In this document: piece by piece, positions 6,110 through 13,132 of the stretch
Layout of the letters: every line of letters begins with the position of its first letter
Position numbering within the stretch: the stretch's first letter is position 1
Origin: Clostridia bacterium
GTDB taxonomy: Bacteria; Bacillota_A; Clostridia; Christensenellales; Borkfalkiaceae
Assembly (NCBI GenBank): GCA_017462825.1
Contig: JAFTQI010000031.1
Location: 1 to 28,822 of the forward strand
DNA length: 28,822 nucleotides
Direction: 5' to 3'
The notes under the pieces: generated by a model
Database searches by the model: none
Told to the model about the DNA's origin: nothing
Seen by the model: the letters and a program-made list of their open reading frames with translations, nothing else
Made by a program: the position numbers and the translations under genes

Positions 6110-7003
6110 TTATACGTCTTTTATGTCTTCGTAGCCGTATTCACGGAGCATATTAGGTCTATCGCGCCAATCTTCCTTGACCTTTACGTACGTGGTCAGG
6201 AACACTTTTCCGCCTAAAAATTTCTCCATGTCCTGGCGAGCAAAGGAAGATACTTCCTTGATCGCCTTGCCCTGCTTACCGATTAAGATCGCCTTATGGT
6301 TCGCTCTTTCGCAGACGATATCGAGATTCACCTCGTACACGCCTTTGTCATTTCTCGTAAATTCGTTGATGACAATGGCAATGCCGTGGGGTATCTCTTT
6401 GTCGAATTTGAGCAAGATTTTCTCGCGCATGATTTCCGAAATCATAAACCGTTCGCTCTTATCCGAAACGATATCCTCCTCGAAAACTTTCTCCCCTTCA
6501 GGCATTTGTTTCACAAGGAACTCTTTAAGATTTTTTACGTTCTTGCCCTTTCTTGCGGAAACAGGGAACACGTCGATATCCAAATCCGCGTCCGAAAATT
6601 TCGCCATATCCAAAGGAATATTTTCCTTGGGCATAATGTCGATTTTCGTGTACGCGACCGCCATCGGGATATTGAGCGCTTTATACTTGCGGATAAGCTC
6701 GAAATCCTCCTCCGCAATCCCGTCGTGTCCGTCTAAGACGTACAAGATAAAATCCACCGAGCGCGCACTGGTTTCCGTCGTACGCATCATCATGTCCGTC
6801 AAGGCGTTTCTCGCTTTGTAAATCCCGGGCGTATCCACGAAAACGATTTGATAATCTTCTTCTGTGAGTACCCCCAAAATCCGATCGCGCGTGGTTTGGG
6901 GTTTGGGCGAAACAATCGAAACCTTTTCCCCTACCATAACGTTGATGAGCGTGCTTTTGCCCGCGTTCGCTCTGCCGATTACTGCTACGTATCCACTTCT
7001 CAT
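6110..7003 (-). CDS. era: GTPase Era
   Basis: Era is an essential GTPase that binds the 3' end of 16S rRNA and assists 30S subunit assembly. The 297-residue protein shows all the signatures: G1 GRANAGKST (10-18), G2 PQTTRDRI (35-42), G3 DTPG (57-60), G4 TKID (119-122), G5-like SARKGKN near 150, and a C-terminal type II KH domain with IGKQGKAIKEVSS near 240-255. The start is preceded by AAGGAG. It is downstream of ybeY with a gap of 24 bases; the dgkA and cdd genes often found between them in Bacilli are absent here. Confidence 0.97.
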   Translation of the reverse strand: MRSGYVAVIGRANAGKSTLINVMVGEKVSIVSPKPQTTRDRILGVLTEEDYQIVFVDTPGIYKARNALTDMMMRTTETSARSVDFILYVLDGHDGIAEEDFELIRKYKALNIPMAVAYTKIDIMPKENIPLDMAKFSDADLDIDVFPVSARKGKNVKNLKEFLVKQMPEGEKVFEEDIVSDKSERFMISEIMREKILLKFDKEIPHGIAIVINEFTRNDKGVYEVNLDIVCERANHKAILIGKQGKAIKEVSSFARQDMEKFLGGKVFLTTYVKVKEDWRDRPNMLREYGYEDIKDV

Positions 7004-7027
7004 AGTGACTCCTTATTTTTCCTTTCG

Positions 7028-7504
7028 TTACCGTACAATGCCAAGTTTTCCCAGCACGTACTCTTCCTTTTCGCGCATTTCGGCGCGCTCCCCGTCTTGA
7101 ATATGATCGTATCCAAGACAATGCATTACGCCGTGCACGATTAAATAGTGTAATTCCCGCTCGTAAGAATGTCCGTATTCTTCCGCTTGTTCTCTCGCCC
7201 TATCCGCGCAAATCGCAATCGAGCCGATCAAAAGCCTGCCTTCTTCGTCCGTTTCAAACGGGTGTTCCGCACCTTTAAGCCGCTGACCTTTGATTCCGTC
7301 CATTGTCGGATAACTCAATACGTCGGTGACTTTATCGATATTCCGCGTTTCGCGATTCAAGCGGCGGATTTCTTCGCCGTCCACAAAAATCAATTCTACG
7401 GACAAATCCACGTCCGATTCCACAAACCCGTCCAACGCGGATTCTAGCGCCGTTTTATTTTCAGGAGCAAACTCCTCGTCCTCGCAATAGATGAAAAAAC
7501 TCAT
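7028..7504 (-). CDS. ybeY: Endoribonuclease YbeY (rRNA maturation factor)
   Basis: YbeY is a metal-dependent endoribonuclease needed for 16S rRNA 3' end maturation and ribosome quality control. The 158-residue protein carries the zinc-binding motif HGVMHCLGYDH (124-134, ligands His124, His128 and His134). The N-terminal part shows the conserved LNRETRNIDKVTDVLSYP (49-66). The start overlaps the stop of the upstream HD phosphodiesterase gene by ATGA, so translation is probably coupled, and GGGGGA lies upstream as ribosome site. It is immediately before era, matching its functional link to 30S biogenesis. Confidence 0.95.
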   Translation of the reverse strand: MSFFIYCEDEEFAPENKTALESALDGFVESDVDLSVELIFVDGEEIRRLNRETRNIDKVTDVLSYPTMDGIKGQRLKGAEHPFETDEEGRLLIGSIAICADRAREQAEEYGHSYERELHYLIVHGVMHCLGYDHIQDGERAEMREKEEYVLGKLGIVR

Positions 7505-9012
7505 TCGTTTTCCCCCGTTGTTTTACCGCTTTCCGTGCGTTTGTATTTCAAATTCGGGTATTTGATACGGTGATGGTTTACCCCCGTCAGCGCGTGCACG
7601 AGCGCCAAACGAATCTTTGTCAAATCGGCAAGTGTAATGTCGCATTCGGAGAACTGCTCTAAATCCATACGTTCTTCGATGACTGCGCGAATACACTTTT
7701 CCGCAGCCTCAGGCGTATGCGCTTTCGCCGCGCGGACGACCGCTTCGGACGAGTCCGCAATCATGATAATTGCCGCAATTTTCGTTTGCGGTTTCGGGCC
7801 GAGATAAGAGAAATCCTCTATGTTCAGCTCGCCGTCCGTCATTTTCAGCGCCTTTGCATAGAAATACCGAATGGGCATTGTGCCGTGATGCTGCAACGCA
7901 ACGTCCGCCAAGAAATCGGGCAAATGATGGTTACGAATCAACGCATAGCCGTCGTTTGCATGCGAGCGGATAATGTCTGCCGAAAGTTCGGGGGAAAGCT
8001 CATCGTGTAAGTTGTAATCCCCTTGATTTTCCGTGAAATGCTCGGGATTGTGCAATTTTCCGACGTCGTGGTAAAGCGCCGCCGCGCGCGCATAGTCTAC
8101 GTTCTCGCCGATTGCCGCCGCGCAAACTTCCGCAAGCTGCGCCACCATCATCGAATGGTTGTACGTGCCGGGCGCTTCCGCTTGCAATTTTTTCAAAATC
8201 TTCGCGTCCGAACTGGTCAATTCGCGCAAGCGATACACCGTCAAACAGTTGAAAATCCATTCAAACAGGGGCAGAATCGTCAAGAACAAAATCGTCGACG
8301 TTACGCCGCCGAACAAGCCGTAGCCCATACGAGTGATTACGCCCTGCATATCGGAAAGCCCCGTTGCCTCGTGCACGTCAACAAAAGTCGAAACTTCCAA
8401 AAGGAAGATGATTGCGTCAATCGGAATAACGATGAAAATACCGATAAGTACCACCGTAAAACGGGTTTTTGCCTTTCCGCAGAAGAAAATCGCGAGCATA
8501 CCTGCCGAGAACGAGATGATTAAAGACGAATAGTATTCGTTCCGCGTCAACGCTTGTCCGGGGGAGAAAGTGTCGATAATAAATACGAGCAACGCGCTAA
8601 CGATGTTCATAAAAATCGCTTCTCTGCGTCCGATTAAAACGTATATCATAAGCGCAACGAACGCCACAGGGCGCGCGTAAATATCAACCTTTTCCCCAAT
8701 AAACCAAGACATGATAAAATACACGTCAAGCACCGCAAATATCAACGTGATATTCTTCGCGCTCGAGAGCATTGCCTTGTTCTCGAAATAAAAATAGAAA
8801 TACATGATCGCCAGAAGCAAGAAAATACTAAATAACGCGTATAAATAGTCCGCGCCGTACTCCCGTAAGTGCACGCTAAAATTTTTAATTTCCATGCCTA
8901 CGACTAAAAACATTGCAATCGCGACAAAGATTATGAAATGCACGAAGAACAGCAACACGCTTTTCAATGTGTCGCTTTTCGTCCATTCTCTGCCGAATTC
9001 TCTTACAGCCAT
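7501..9012 (-). CDS. 7TM-HD phosphodiesterase, PgpH/YqfF type, lacking the extracellular domain
   Basis: The PgpH family hydrolyses cyclic di-AMP at the membrane. This 503-residue protein has an N-terminal helix (about 19-38), six or more further membrane helices up to about 255, and a cytosolic HD domain. HD residues are visible: His286 in YNHSMM, His315-Asp316 in YHDVGK, His351, His375-His376 and a later Asp in MIADSSE. Family members are normally near 700 residues because a large 7TMR-HDED domain separates helix 1 and helix 2. Here only about 15 residues separate them, so that sensor domain is missing. It is translationally coupled to ybeY and 6 bases after phoH. Substrate is inferred from the family. 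Confidence 0.88.
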   Translation of the reverse strand: MAVREFGREWTKSDTLKSVLLFFVHFIIFVAIAMFLVVGMEIKNFSVHLREYGADYLYALFSIFLLLAIMYFYFYFENKAMLSSAKNITLIFAVLDVYFIMSWFIGEKVDIYARPVAFVALMIYVLIGRREAIFMNIVSALLVFIIDTFSPGQALTRNEYYSSLIISFSAGMLAIFFCGKAKTRFTVVLIGIFIVIPIDAIIFLLEVSTFVDVHEATGLSDMQGVITRMGYGLFGGVTSTILFLTILPLFEWIFNCLTVYRLRELTSSDAKILKKLQAEAPGTYNHSMMVAQLAEVCAAAIGENVDYARAAALYHDVGKLHNPEHFTENQGDYNLHDELSPELSADIIRSHANDGYALIRNHHLPDFLADVALQHHGTMPIRYFYAKALKMTDGELNIEDFSYLGPKPQTKIAAIIMIADSSEAVVRAAKAHTPEAAEKCIRAVIEERMDLEQFSECDITLADLTKIRLALVHALTGVNHHRIKYPNLKYKRTESGKTTGENE

Positions 9013-9018
9013 CTTTCG

Positions 9019-10056
9019 TTACTCTCCTTCCACGGTTTCCCCGTCCTTCTTTTTCGGGGTTTTCCGCGTTTTATCTAAAGCGGACTTGTCCGCCGATTTC
9101 TCCGCGTCTTTTTCATACGCACGTATAATCCGCATTACCAAGGGATGTCTTACGACGTCCTTTGCCGTCAGTCTACACACCGCAATCCCGTCTACGCCGT
9201 CTAAAATATCCGTTGCGTGGACAAGTCCGCTGTCCTTGCCGTCCAAGTCGATTTGCGTAACGTCGCCCGTGACCACCGTCTTACTCCCCTCGCCCATACG
9301 CGTCAGGAACATTTTCATTTGCTCTTTCGTCGTATTTTGCGCTTCGTCCAAGATAATAAACGCGTTCGACAGCGTACGTCCGCGCATATATGCAAGCGGT
9401 GCGACTTCGATTGCGCCGCGCTCCATGAGCTTGCCGTACGTTTCCAACCCAAGCATTTCCTGCAAGGCGTCATACAGCGGCCGTAAATACGGGTCTACCT
9501 TTTCGTGTAAGTCCCCGGGCAAAAAGCCAAGCTTTTCCCCTGCCTCCACGGCAGGACGGGTGAGAATGATTTTTTCCACCTGCTTACTTTTAAACGCCGA
9601 AACTGCCATGCAAACCGCCAAATACGTTTTCCCCGTACCGGCGGGTCCGACCCCGAATACGACCGTGTTTTTCTTAATCGCGTCGACGTAGGTCTTTTGT
9701 CCGACCGTCTTACACTTGATTTGTTTACCGCGTGCCGTTATTGCGATTACGCCGCTTTCAAGCGTAGAAATTTCGCCCGCGCGTCCCTCTTTTGCCAGCT
9801 CGATGCAGTACGCCATTTTCGTTTTATCAATGCTCTCGCTTCCCGCGATTTTCGTCAAAGATGAGAGGACTTCCGCGCCAAGTCTCACTTCGTCCGTATC
9901 TCCTTCCAAGTGAATCTTCACGCCGTCTACGTACGCGACGATCCCAAGCTCTCTCGAAAGGAAATTTAAGTTTTCGTCAAACGCGCCTAAAATCCGCGCG
10001 AGTCTATCCACCGACCCCGTATCTACAGTGCGTTTGATCCTTTCGATTTTTTCCAT
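9019..10056 (-). CDS. PhoH-like P-loop ATPase
   Basis: This 345-residue PhoH/YbeZ-type ATPase has an N-terminal KH-like region (about 1-100), a P-loop GPAGTGKT (137-144), the conserved TRPAVEAGEKLGFLPGD segment (165-181) and Walker B ILDEAQN (234-240). PhoH proteins are cytosolic RNA-associated ATPases that are repeatedly encoded next to ybeY, and act in RNA or ribosome metabolism, though the exact reaction is not settled. AAAAGGAG precedes the start. The C-terminal 35 residues are Lys/Asp-rich and probably disordered. A structured spacer of 200 bases separates it from yqfD upstream. Confidence 0.93.
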   Translation of the reverse strand: MEKIERIKRTVDTGSVDRLARILGAFDENLNFLSRELGIVAYVDGVKIHLEGDTDEVRLGAEVLSSLTKIAGSESIDKTKMAYCIELAKEGRAGEISTLESGVIAITARGKQIKCKTVGQKTYVDAIKKNTVVFGVGPAGTGKTYLAVCMAVSAFKSKQVEKIILTRPAVEAGEKLGFLPGDLHEKVDPYLRPLYDALQEMLGLETYGKLMERGAIEVAPLAYMRGRTLSNAFIILDEAQNTTKEQMKMFLTRMGEGSKTVVTGDVTQIDLDGKDSGLVHATDILDGVDGIAVCRLTAKDVVRHPLVMRIIRAYEKDAEKSADKSALDKTRKTPKKKDGETVEGE

Positions 10057-10078
10057 ATTCGCTCCTTTTCTTTTAAGA

Positions 10079-10250
10079 CTGTGTCACGGAAAACGGCTGA
10101 TTAGTGATTTATCACGATTTAGGGAGAAAAACACAAGAAAGACAAGCATTATGCAAGGGCGCATACCCTCAAGCCTGACAAGGATTAACCCGAGCATAAT
10201 GTGATGAATTTCACAGCGTTTTTCCACTAAAATCAACCATGACGTGACAG
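10079..10250 (-). ncRNA. Rod-like structured RNA candidate between yqfD and phoH (6S-like layout, unproven)
   Basis: On the minus strand this noncoding stretch folds by eye into nested helices: CTGTCACG with CGTGACACAG (ends at 10243-10250 and 10079-10088), GGTTGATTTTAGTG with CACTAATCAGCC (10225-10238 and 10095-10106), GAAAAACGC with GTGTTTTTC (10216-10224 and about 10126-10134), and CATTATGC with GCATAATG (10194-10201 and 10147-10154), capped by AGGG/CCCT (10156-10169). Several pairs are G-U only on the minus strand, favouring that strand. An asymmetric bulge of about 19 bases on the 3' side can form its own hairpin. The size (about 170) and rod shape with a central bubble recall 6S RNA, but no promoter or terminator was found, so a phoH leader element is equally possible. 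Confidence 0.4.
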
Positions 10251-10258
10251 AGCCTCTT

Positions 10259-11167
10259 TTAAAAATTCATACTTTGCGTTGCCGTATAAATAAGTTTTAC
10301 GTGAAACGCGCCGTTCTTTTCTTCGATTTTTTTCTCGGTGATTTCCGTATCGCCACCGATTTCAAGATAAGCGATTGCAAACGCTTCTTCCGCCGTTTCC
10401 GCGCTTACATCGCTCTCCCACGCACACAAAAAACGTGCGCGCGCGATGATTTCAACGCGTACCTGCTCCCCTCCTTCAAGGGAAAAACAGTCGTCCGCTA
10501 TCGATTGCCCTATCTCTACCGCATCCCCGATTTTTACAAGCGGCGTCCCACGCAGTACCGTCAAGGCAATTAACTCGCCCGTATACTTCGATTGCATTTT
10601 TCCCGTTTGCGCGTACTCGCTTGCGAACGGACTTAGACGGGTTTCCACAATCAACCGCGTGCCCGATTTTTTGATAGAACAGTATTCCACGCCGTCAAGC
10701 GCGAGGATTTGCGAACAAACCCAATCTTCTTTTCCAGACTTATACGGCGCAAACGTTTTGATACCCGCTTTTTCGAGCGCGATGCGCGTTTCACGCGCGT
10801 ACACGTCCGTTCCTACGTATTCCACCTTGAAAACAAATCGGTCGGCGTAAAGAGTCGTGACGGCAAATAGCAGTCCGCCTAAAAGAAGCCCTACCCGCCC
10901 GAACAGTTTTTCAAGCCGTCCGCCAAGCCCCACGCCACCGCAATCGGTCACTTTATAAGGGGCGCAATCCGCGTCGCCGCGCGATTTTGGAAACACCAAA
11001 AAGACTTTCTCTAAGTCCTTTTGCCGAACCCTTAGAGATAAATGGGTTTTGTCTAATTTTTTGACGGAATAGAGCGGGATTCCCGCCCGTTTTAGGCGCA
11101 GCAGTGCGCGTTCGGGCATTATTCCCTCTATCTTCAGTTTGCGGTAAACGTTCCCCCAAAGGCTCAT
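10259..11167 (-). CDS. yqfD: Sporulation protein YqfD
   Basis: YqfD is a membrane protein made in the mother cell under SigE and linked to late spore-envelope development in Firmicutes. The 302 residues show the family layout: an N-terminal cytosolic part (MSLWGNVYRKLKIEG...), one membrane helix at about 114-133 (VGLLLGGLLFAVTTLY), and an extracytoplasmic part with VEYVGTDVYAR and later LRGTPLVKIGDAVEIGQSIA. It is shorter than the roughly 400 residues common in the family. The start overlaps the yqfC stop by ATGA, indicating coupling. Family call rests on the yqfC pairing and these motifs. Confidence 0.87.
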   Translation of the reverse strand: MSLWGNVYRKLKIEGIMPERALLRLKRAGIPLYSVKKLDKTHLSLRVRQKDLEKVFLVFPKSRGDADCAPYKVTDCGGVGLGGRLEKLFGRVGLLLGGLLFAVTTLYADRFVFKVEYVGTDVYARETRIALEKAGIKTFAPYKSGKEDWVCSQILALDGVEYCSIKKSGTRLIVETRLSPFASEYAQTGKMQSKYTGELIALTVLRGTPLVKIGDAVEIGQSIADDCFSLEGGEQVRVEIIARARFLCAWESDVSAETAEEAFAIAYLEIGGDTEITEKKIEEKNGAFHVKLIYTATQSMNF

Positions 11168-11427
11168 TTTCCACCGCCCTTGGAAAGCACTTCCACTACC
11201 GAAATTTTACCGCTGATTTCCATATCCCCGTCGCAGTATTTTTTAATCGACAGTCTTTCCCCGCGCACCGACACGCGCTCGCGCGCAAAGCACAAAACAA
11301 TTTTTTCCGACGTAAAATCTTCTACCGCTTTCACGCCCTCAAAATACCCGCCGCCGCTTGGTACAATTACGCAACGATCGCCCGTGATTCCGTCCGCGTT
11401 TTTGAAAATTTCTTCGTATAACCGCAT
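11164..11427 (-). CDS. yqfC: Sporulation protein YqfC (YabP/YqfC family)
   Basis: This small protein is read as 87 residues from MRLYEEIFKNADG. It shows the YabP/YqfC pattern, with ISGKISVVEVLSKG at the C-terminus. I chose the ATG at 11427 because GTGGGG lies just before it and because a SigE-like promoter ends at 11446, which would leave the other in-frame ATG at 11445 inside or upstream of the transcript start. The gene is the first of the long run to 3482 and is coupled to yqfD, as in other spore formers. Confidence 0.85.
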   Translation of the reverse strand: MRLYEEIFKNADGITGDRCVIVPSGGGYFEGVKAVEDFTSEKIVLCFARERVSVRGERLSIKKYCDGDMEISGKISVVEVLSKGGGK

Positions 11428-11445
11428 ACTTACCCCACTTTTCAT

Positions 11446-11474
11446 AGTATATGAGTATGCGGAAAAAGATATGA
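11446..11474 (-). promoter_or_regulatory. SigE-like promoter of yqfC
   Basis: On the minus strand, TCATATC (11468-11474), a 14-base spacer and CATATACT (11446-11453) resemble the mother-cell SigE consensus (ATATT-like -35, CATACAAT-like -10). yqfC and yqfD are SigE genes in Bacillus, which fits. Matches are partial, so this is a prediction. Confidence 0.5.
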
Positions 11475-11487
11475 CTTTTTCTAAAAC

Positions 11488-11506
11488 GCGCTATACAGGT
11501 ATGCGC
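11488..11506 (-). terminator. Weak terminator-like hairpin after the CLC gene
   Basis: GCGC arms (11488-11491 with 11503-11506) extended by ATA/TAT form a hairpin just after the CLC stop codon, followed on the minus strand by GTTTTAG. The T run is poor, so termination may be incomplete. Confidence 0.4.
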
Positions 11507-11513
11507 TGAAGCT

Positions 11514-13109
11514 TTATCCTAGGATATGCGACAAGTCTTCCTTGCTCTTTTGCGGGTTATCGGTTTTGCAAACAATCGTCAAAATATCACCGCTGCGCAA
11601 TATTGTGTCGCCGTCGGGAAGAATGGTTTCTTCGCCGCGCGCGATACTGGTCACTCTTGCGCCTTGCGGCCACAGTACGTCTCGGACTTGGCGTTTGTCC
11701 GCCAACGCCCCTTTCACAAGCGTGACGGTGAAGATTTCTCTCACCGCGCGTTCGTGGATTCCCGTTTCGTGCTCGTACTGTTCAAGCAGTTCTTCGTAGA
11801 TACCGTCCGTTCTCGACATTTCGCCGATAATATAGCTAATCGAGACGGCTATGATAACGGGGAGCAAATGCGCGAAACTGCCCGTAAATTCGCAAATCAT
11901 AACAATGGACGTGATAGGCGCTTTTACGACCGCCGTGAAGAACGCCGCCATACAAATCATCACCATCAAATCCCAATGCGCGCCGTCCATACCCCATTCG
12001 AGCCATACTTTATTAAGCAAACCGCCCAAGCACGCGCCGATTGCGATAATCGGAATAAAGATTCCGCAAGGCAACCCTGAACCGACGTTGACCGACGTAA
12101 TAAAGAACTTTAAAAGCAGGACGGTGATTACTACGCTCGCTGCCATTGTCACGGGCGTTACGCCGCCGTTCGAGCCGAGCTCTTCAATCAAATCGTGTCC
12201 GCCGCCCATCGCGCCGACCGCGATCAAGGAAACGACGCCGCCGAAAAATACGGCAATCATAATCCGCAAACCGTGCGTGATTTTCTCATTCTTTAGGCGA
12301 ATCAATTTGAAAAGCTTACGCATAGCAAAGCAAAATTTATAGAAAAGTACCCCCAAAATACCGCATGCAATCCCCGCCAACAGGACGTAGCCGTAAGAGG
12401 ATAACGGTAAATCGGCAAAGACGTAAGAATGGAATGCGTTCACAATCTCCATATCAAGAAGATTATAAATGACCGTTCTTGTCAGCATACCGAAAATAAC
12501 CGAAAACGCCGAGCAAATAAAGACCTCGGGCGTAAGCCGTTTGTAGGCTTCTTCAAAGGCGAACGCAACGCCCGTCAAAGGTGCGCCGCCCGCAACGGCA
12601 AGACCGGTACAAGCCCCGCTCGCCGCTTGGTATTTACGAATCATTTGGTTTCGTTTCAAGGTCGCCGCCACGCCGTCCCCTGCGCTCGCGCCAATGAGTA
12701 CGGACGGACCTTCCGCGCCGATAGAAAGCCCCATAAATATACTCAAAAGACTCGCCGCGAACATCGCGGTCATATCTCTCCACCATTTCAAAGGCACAAT
12801 ACCGCGCGTCGCACCTTCCGCTTGCGGAATCCCGCAGCCGCGGATAACGGACGAAATGTTCACCGCCACACCGAGCAAGAACGCGCCGCCAAAGAGCGCC
12901 AAAAAGAGCAAGGGGATAAACTCGCGATGATTTCGTACGTACGCATATACGTTACGGGAAATTTCTTCTCCCTCGTGCGCGAGAATGTTAAAAGCGGTGA
13001 CGACCGCGCCAGCAAAAATACCCGTAATGCAGCCGACGATTACAAGCTCGATAAAGTTTCGATACAAGCTTCCCTTTTTATTCGGTTTTCCCTTTTCTTT
13101 CGTTTCCAT
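11514..13109 (-). CDS. CLC-family chloride transporter with C-terminal TrkA_C domain
   Basis: This 531-residue polytopic membrane protein is a CLC-type anion transporter. The ion-pathway motifs are visible: GCGIP (92-96 region), GAEGP with the gating Glu133, FAFEE (183-187) holding the position of the internal proton glutamate, and GSGLPCGIFIP (343-353). The two glutamates suggest a Cl-/H+ exchanger rather than a channel. The first motif has Cys where most members have the chloride-coordinating Ser. Residues about 455-531 form a TrkA_C/RCK_C-like cytosolic domain (TLVKGALADKRQVRDV... LRSGDILTIVCKTD). It follows the ABC exporter genes by 23 bases and probably shares their transcript. Substrate is inferred. 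Confidence 0.92.
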   Translation of the reverse strand: METKEKGKPNKKGSLYRNFIELVIVGCITGIFAGAVVTAFNILAHEGEEISRNVYAYVRNHREFIPLLFLALFGGAFLLGVAVNISSVIRGCGIPQAEGATRGIVPLKWWRDMTAMFAASLLSIFMGLSIGAEGPSVLIGASAGDGVAATLKRNQMIRKYQAASGACTGLAVAGGAPLTGVAFAFEEAYKRLTPEVFICSAFSVIFGMLTRTVIYNLLDMEIVNAFHSYVFADLPLSSYGYVLLAGIACGILGVLFYKFCFAMRKLFKLIRLKNEKITHGLRIMIAVFFGGVVSLIAVGAMGGGHDLIEELGSNGGVTPVTMAASVVITVLLLKFFITSVNVGSGLPCGIFIPIIAIGACLGGLLNKVWLEWGMDGAHWDLMVMICMAAFFTAVVKAPITSIVMICEFTGSFAHLLPVIIAVSISYIIGEMSRTDGIYEELLEQYEHETGIHERAVREIFTVTLVKGALADKRQVRDVLWPQGARVTSIARGEETILPDGDTILRSGDILTIVCKTDNPQKSKEDLSHILG

Positions 13110-13132
13110 AACCGTGTAACTTTTTCCTTACT

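Noticed and set aside
7717..8523. Arg-rich plus-strand frames across the HD phosphodiesterase gene
   Set aside because: Antisense shadows of a clear HD-domain protein.
11428..11445. yqfC start at the upstream ATG (11445)
   Set aside because: No ribosome site, and it falls next to the predicted -10 box; the ATG at 11427 has GTGGGG.
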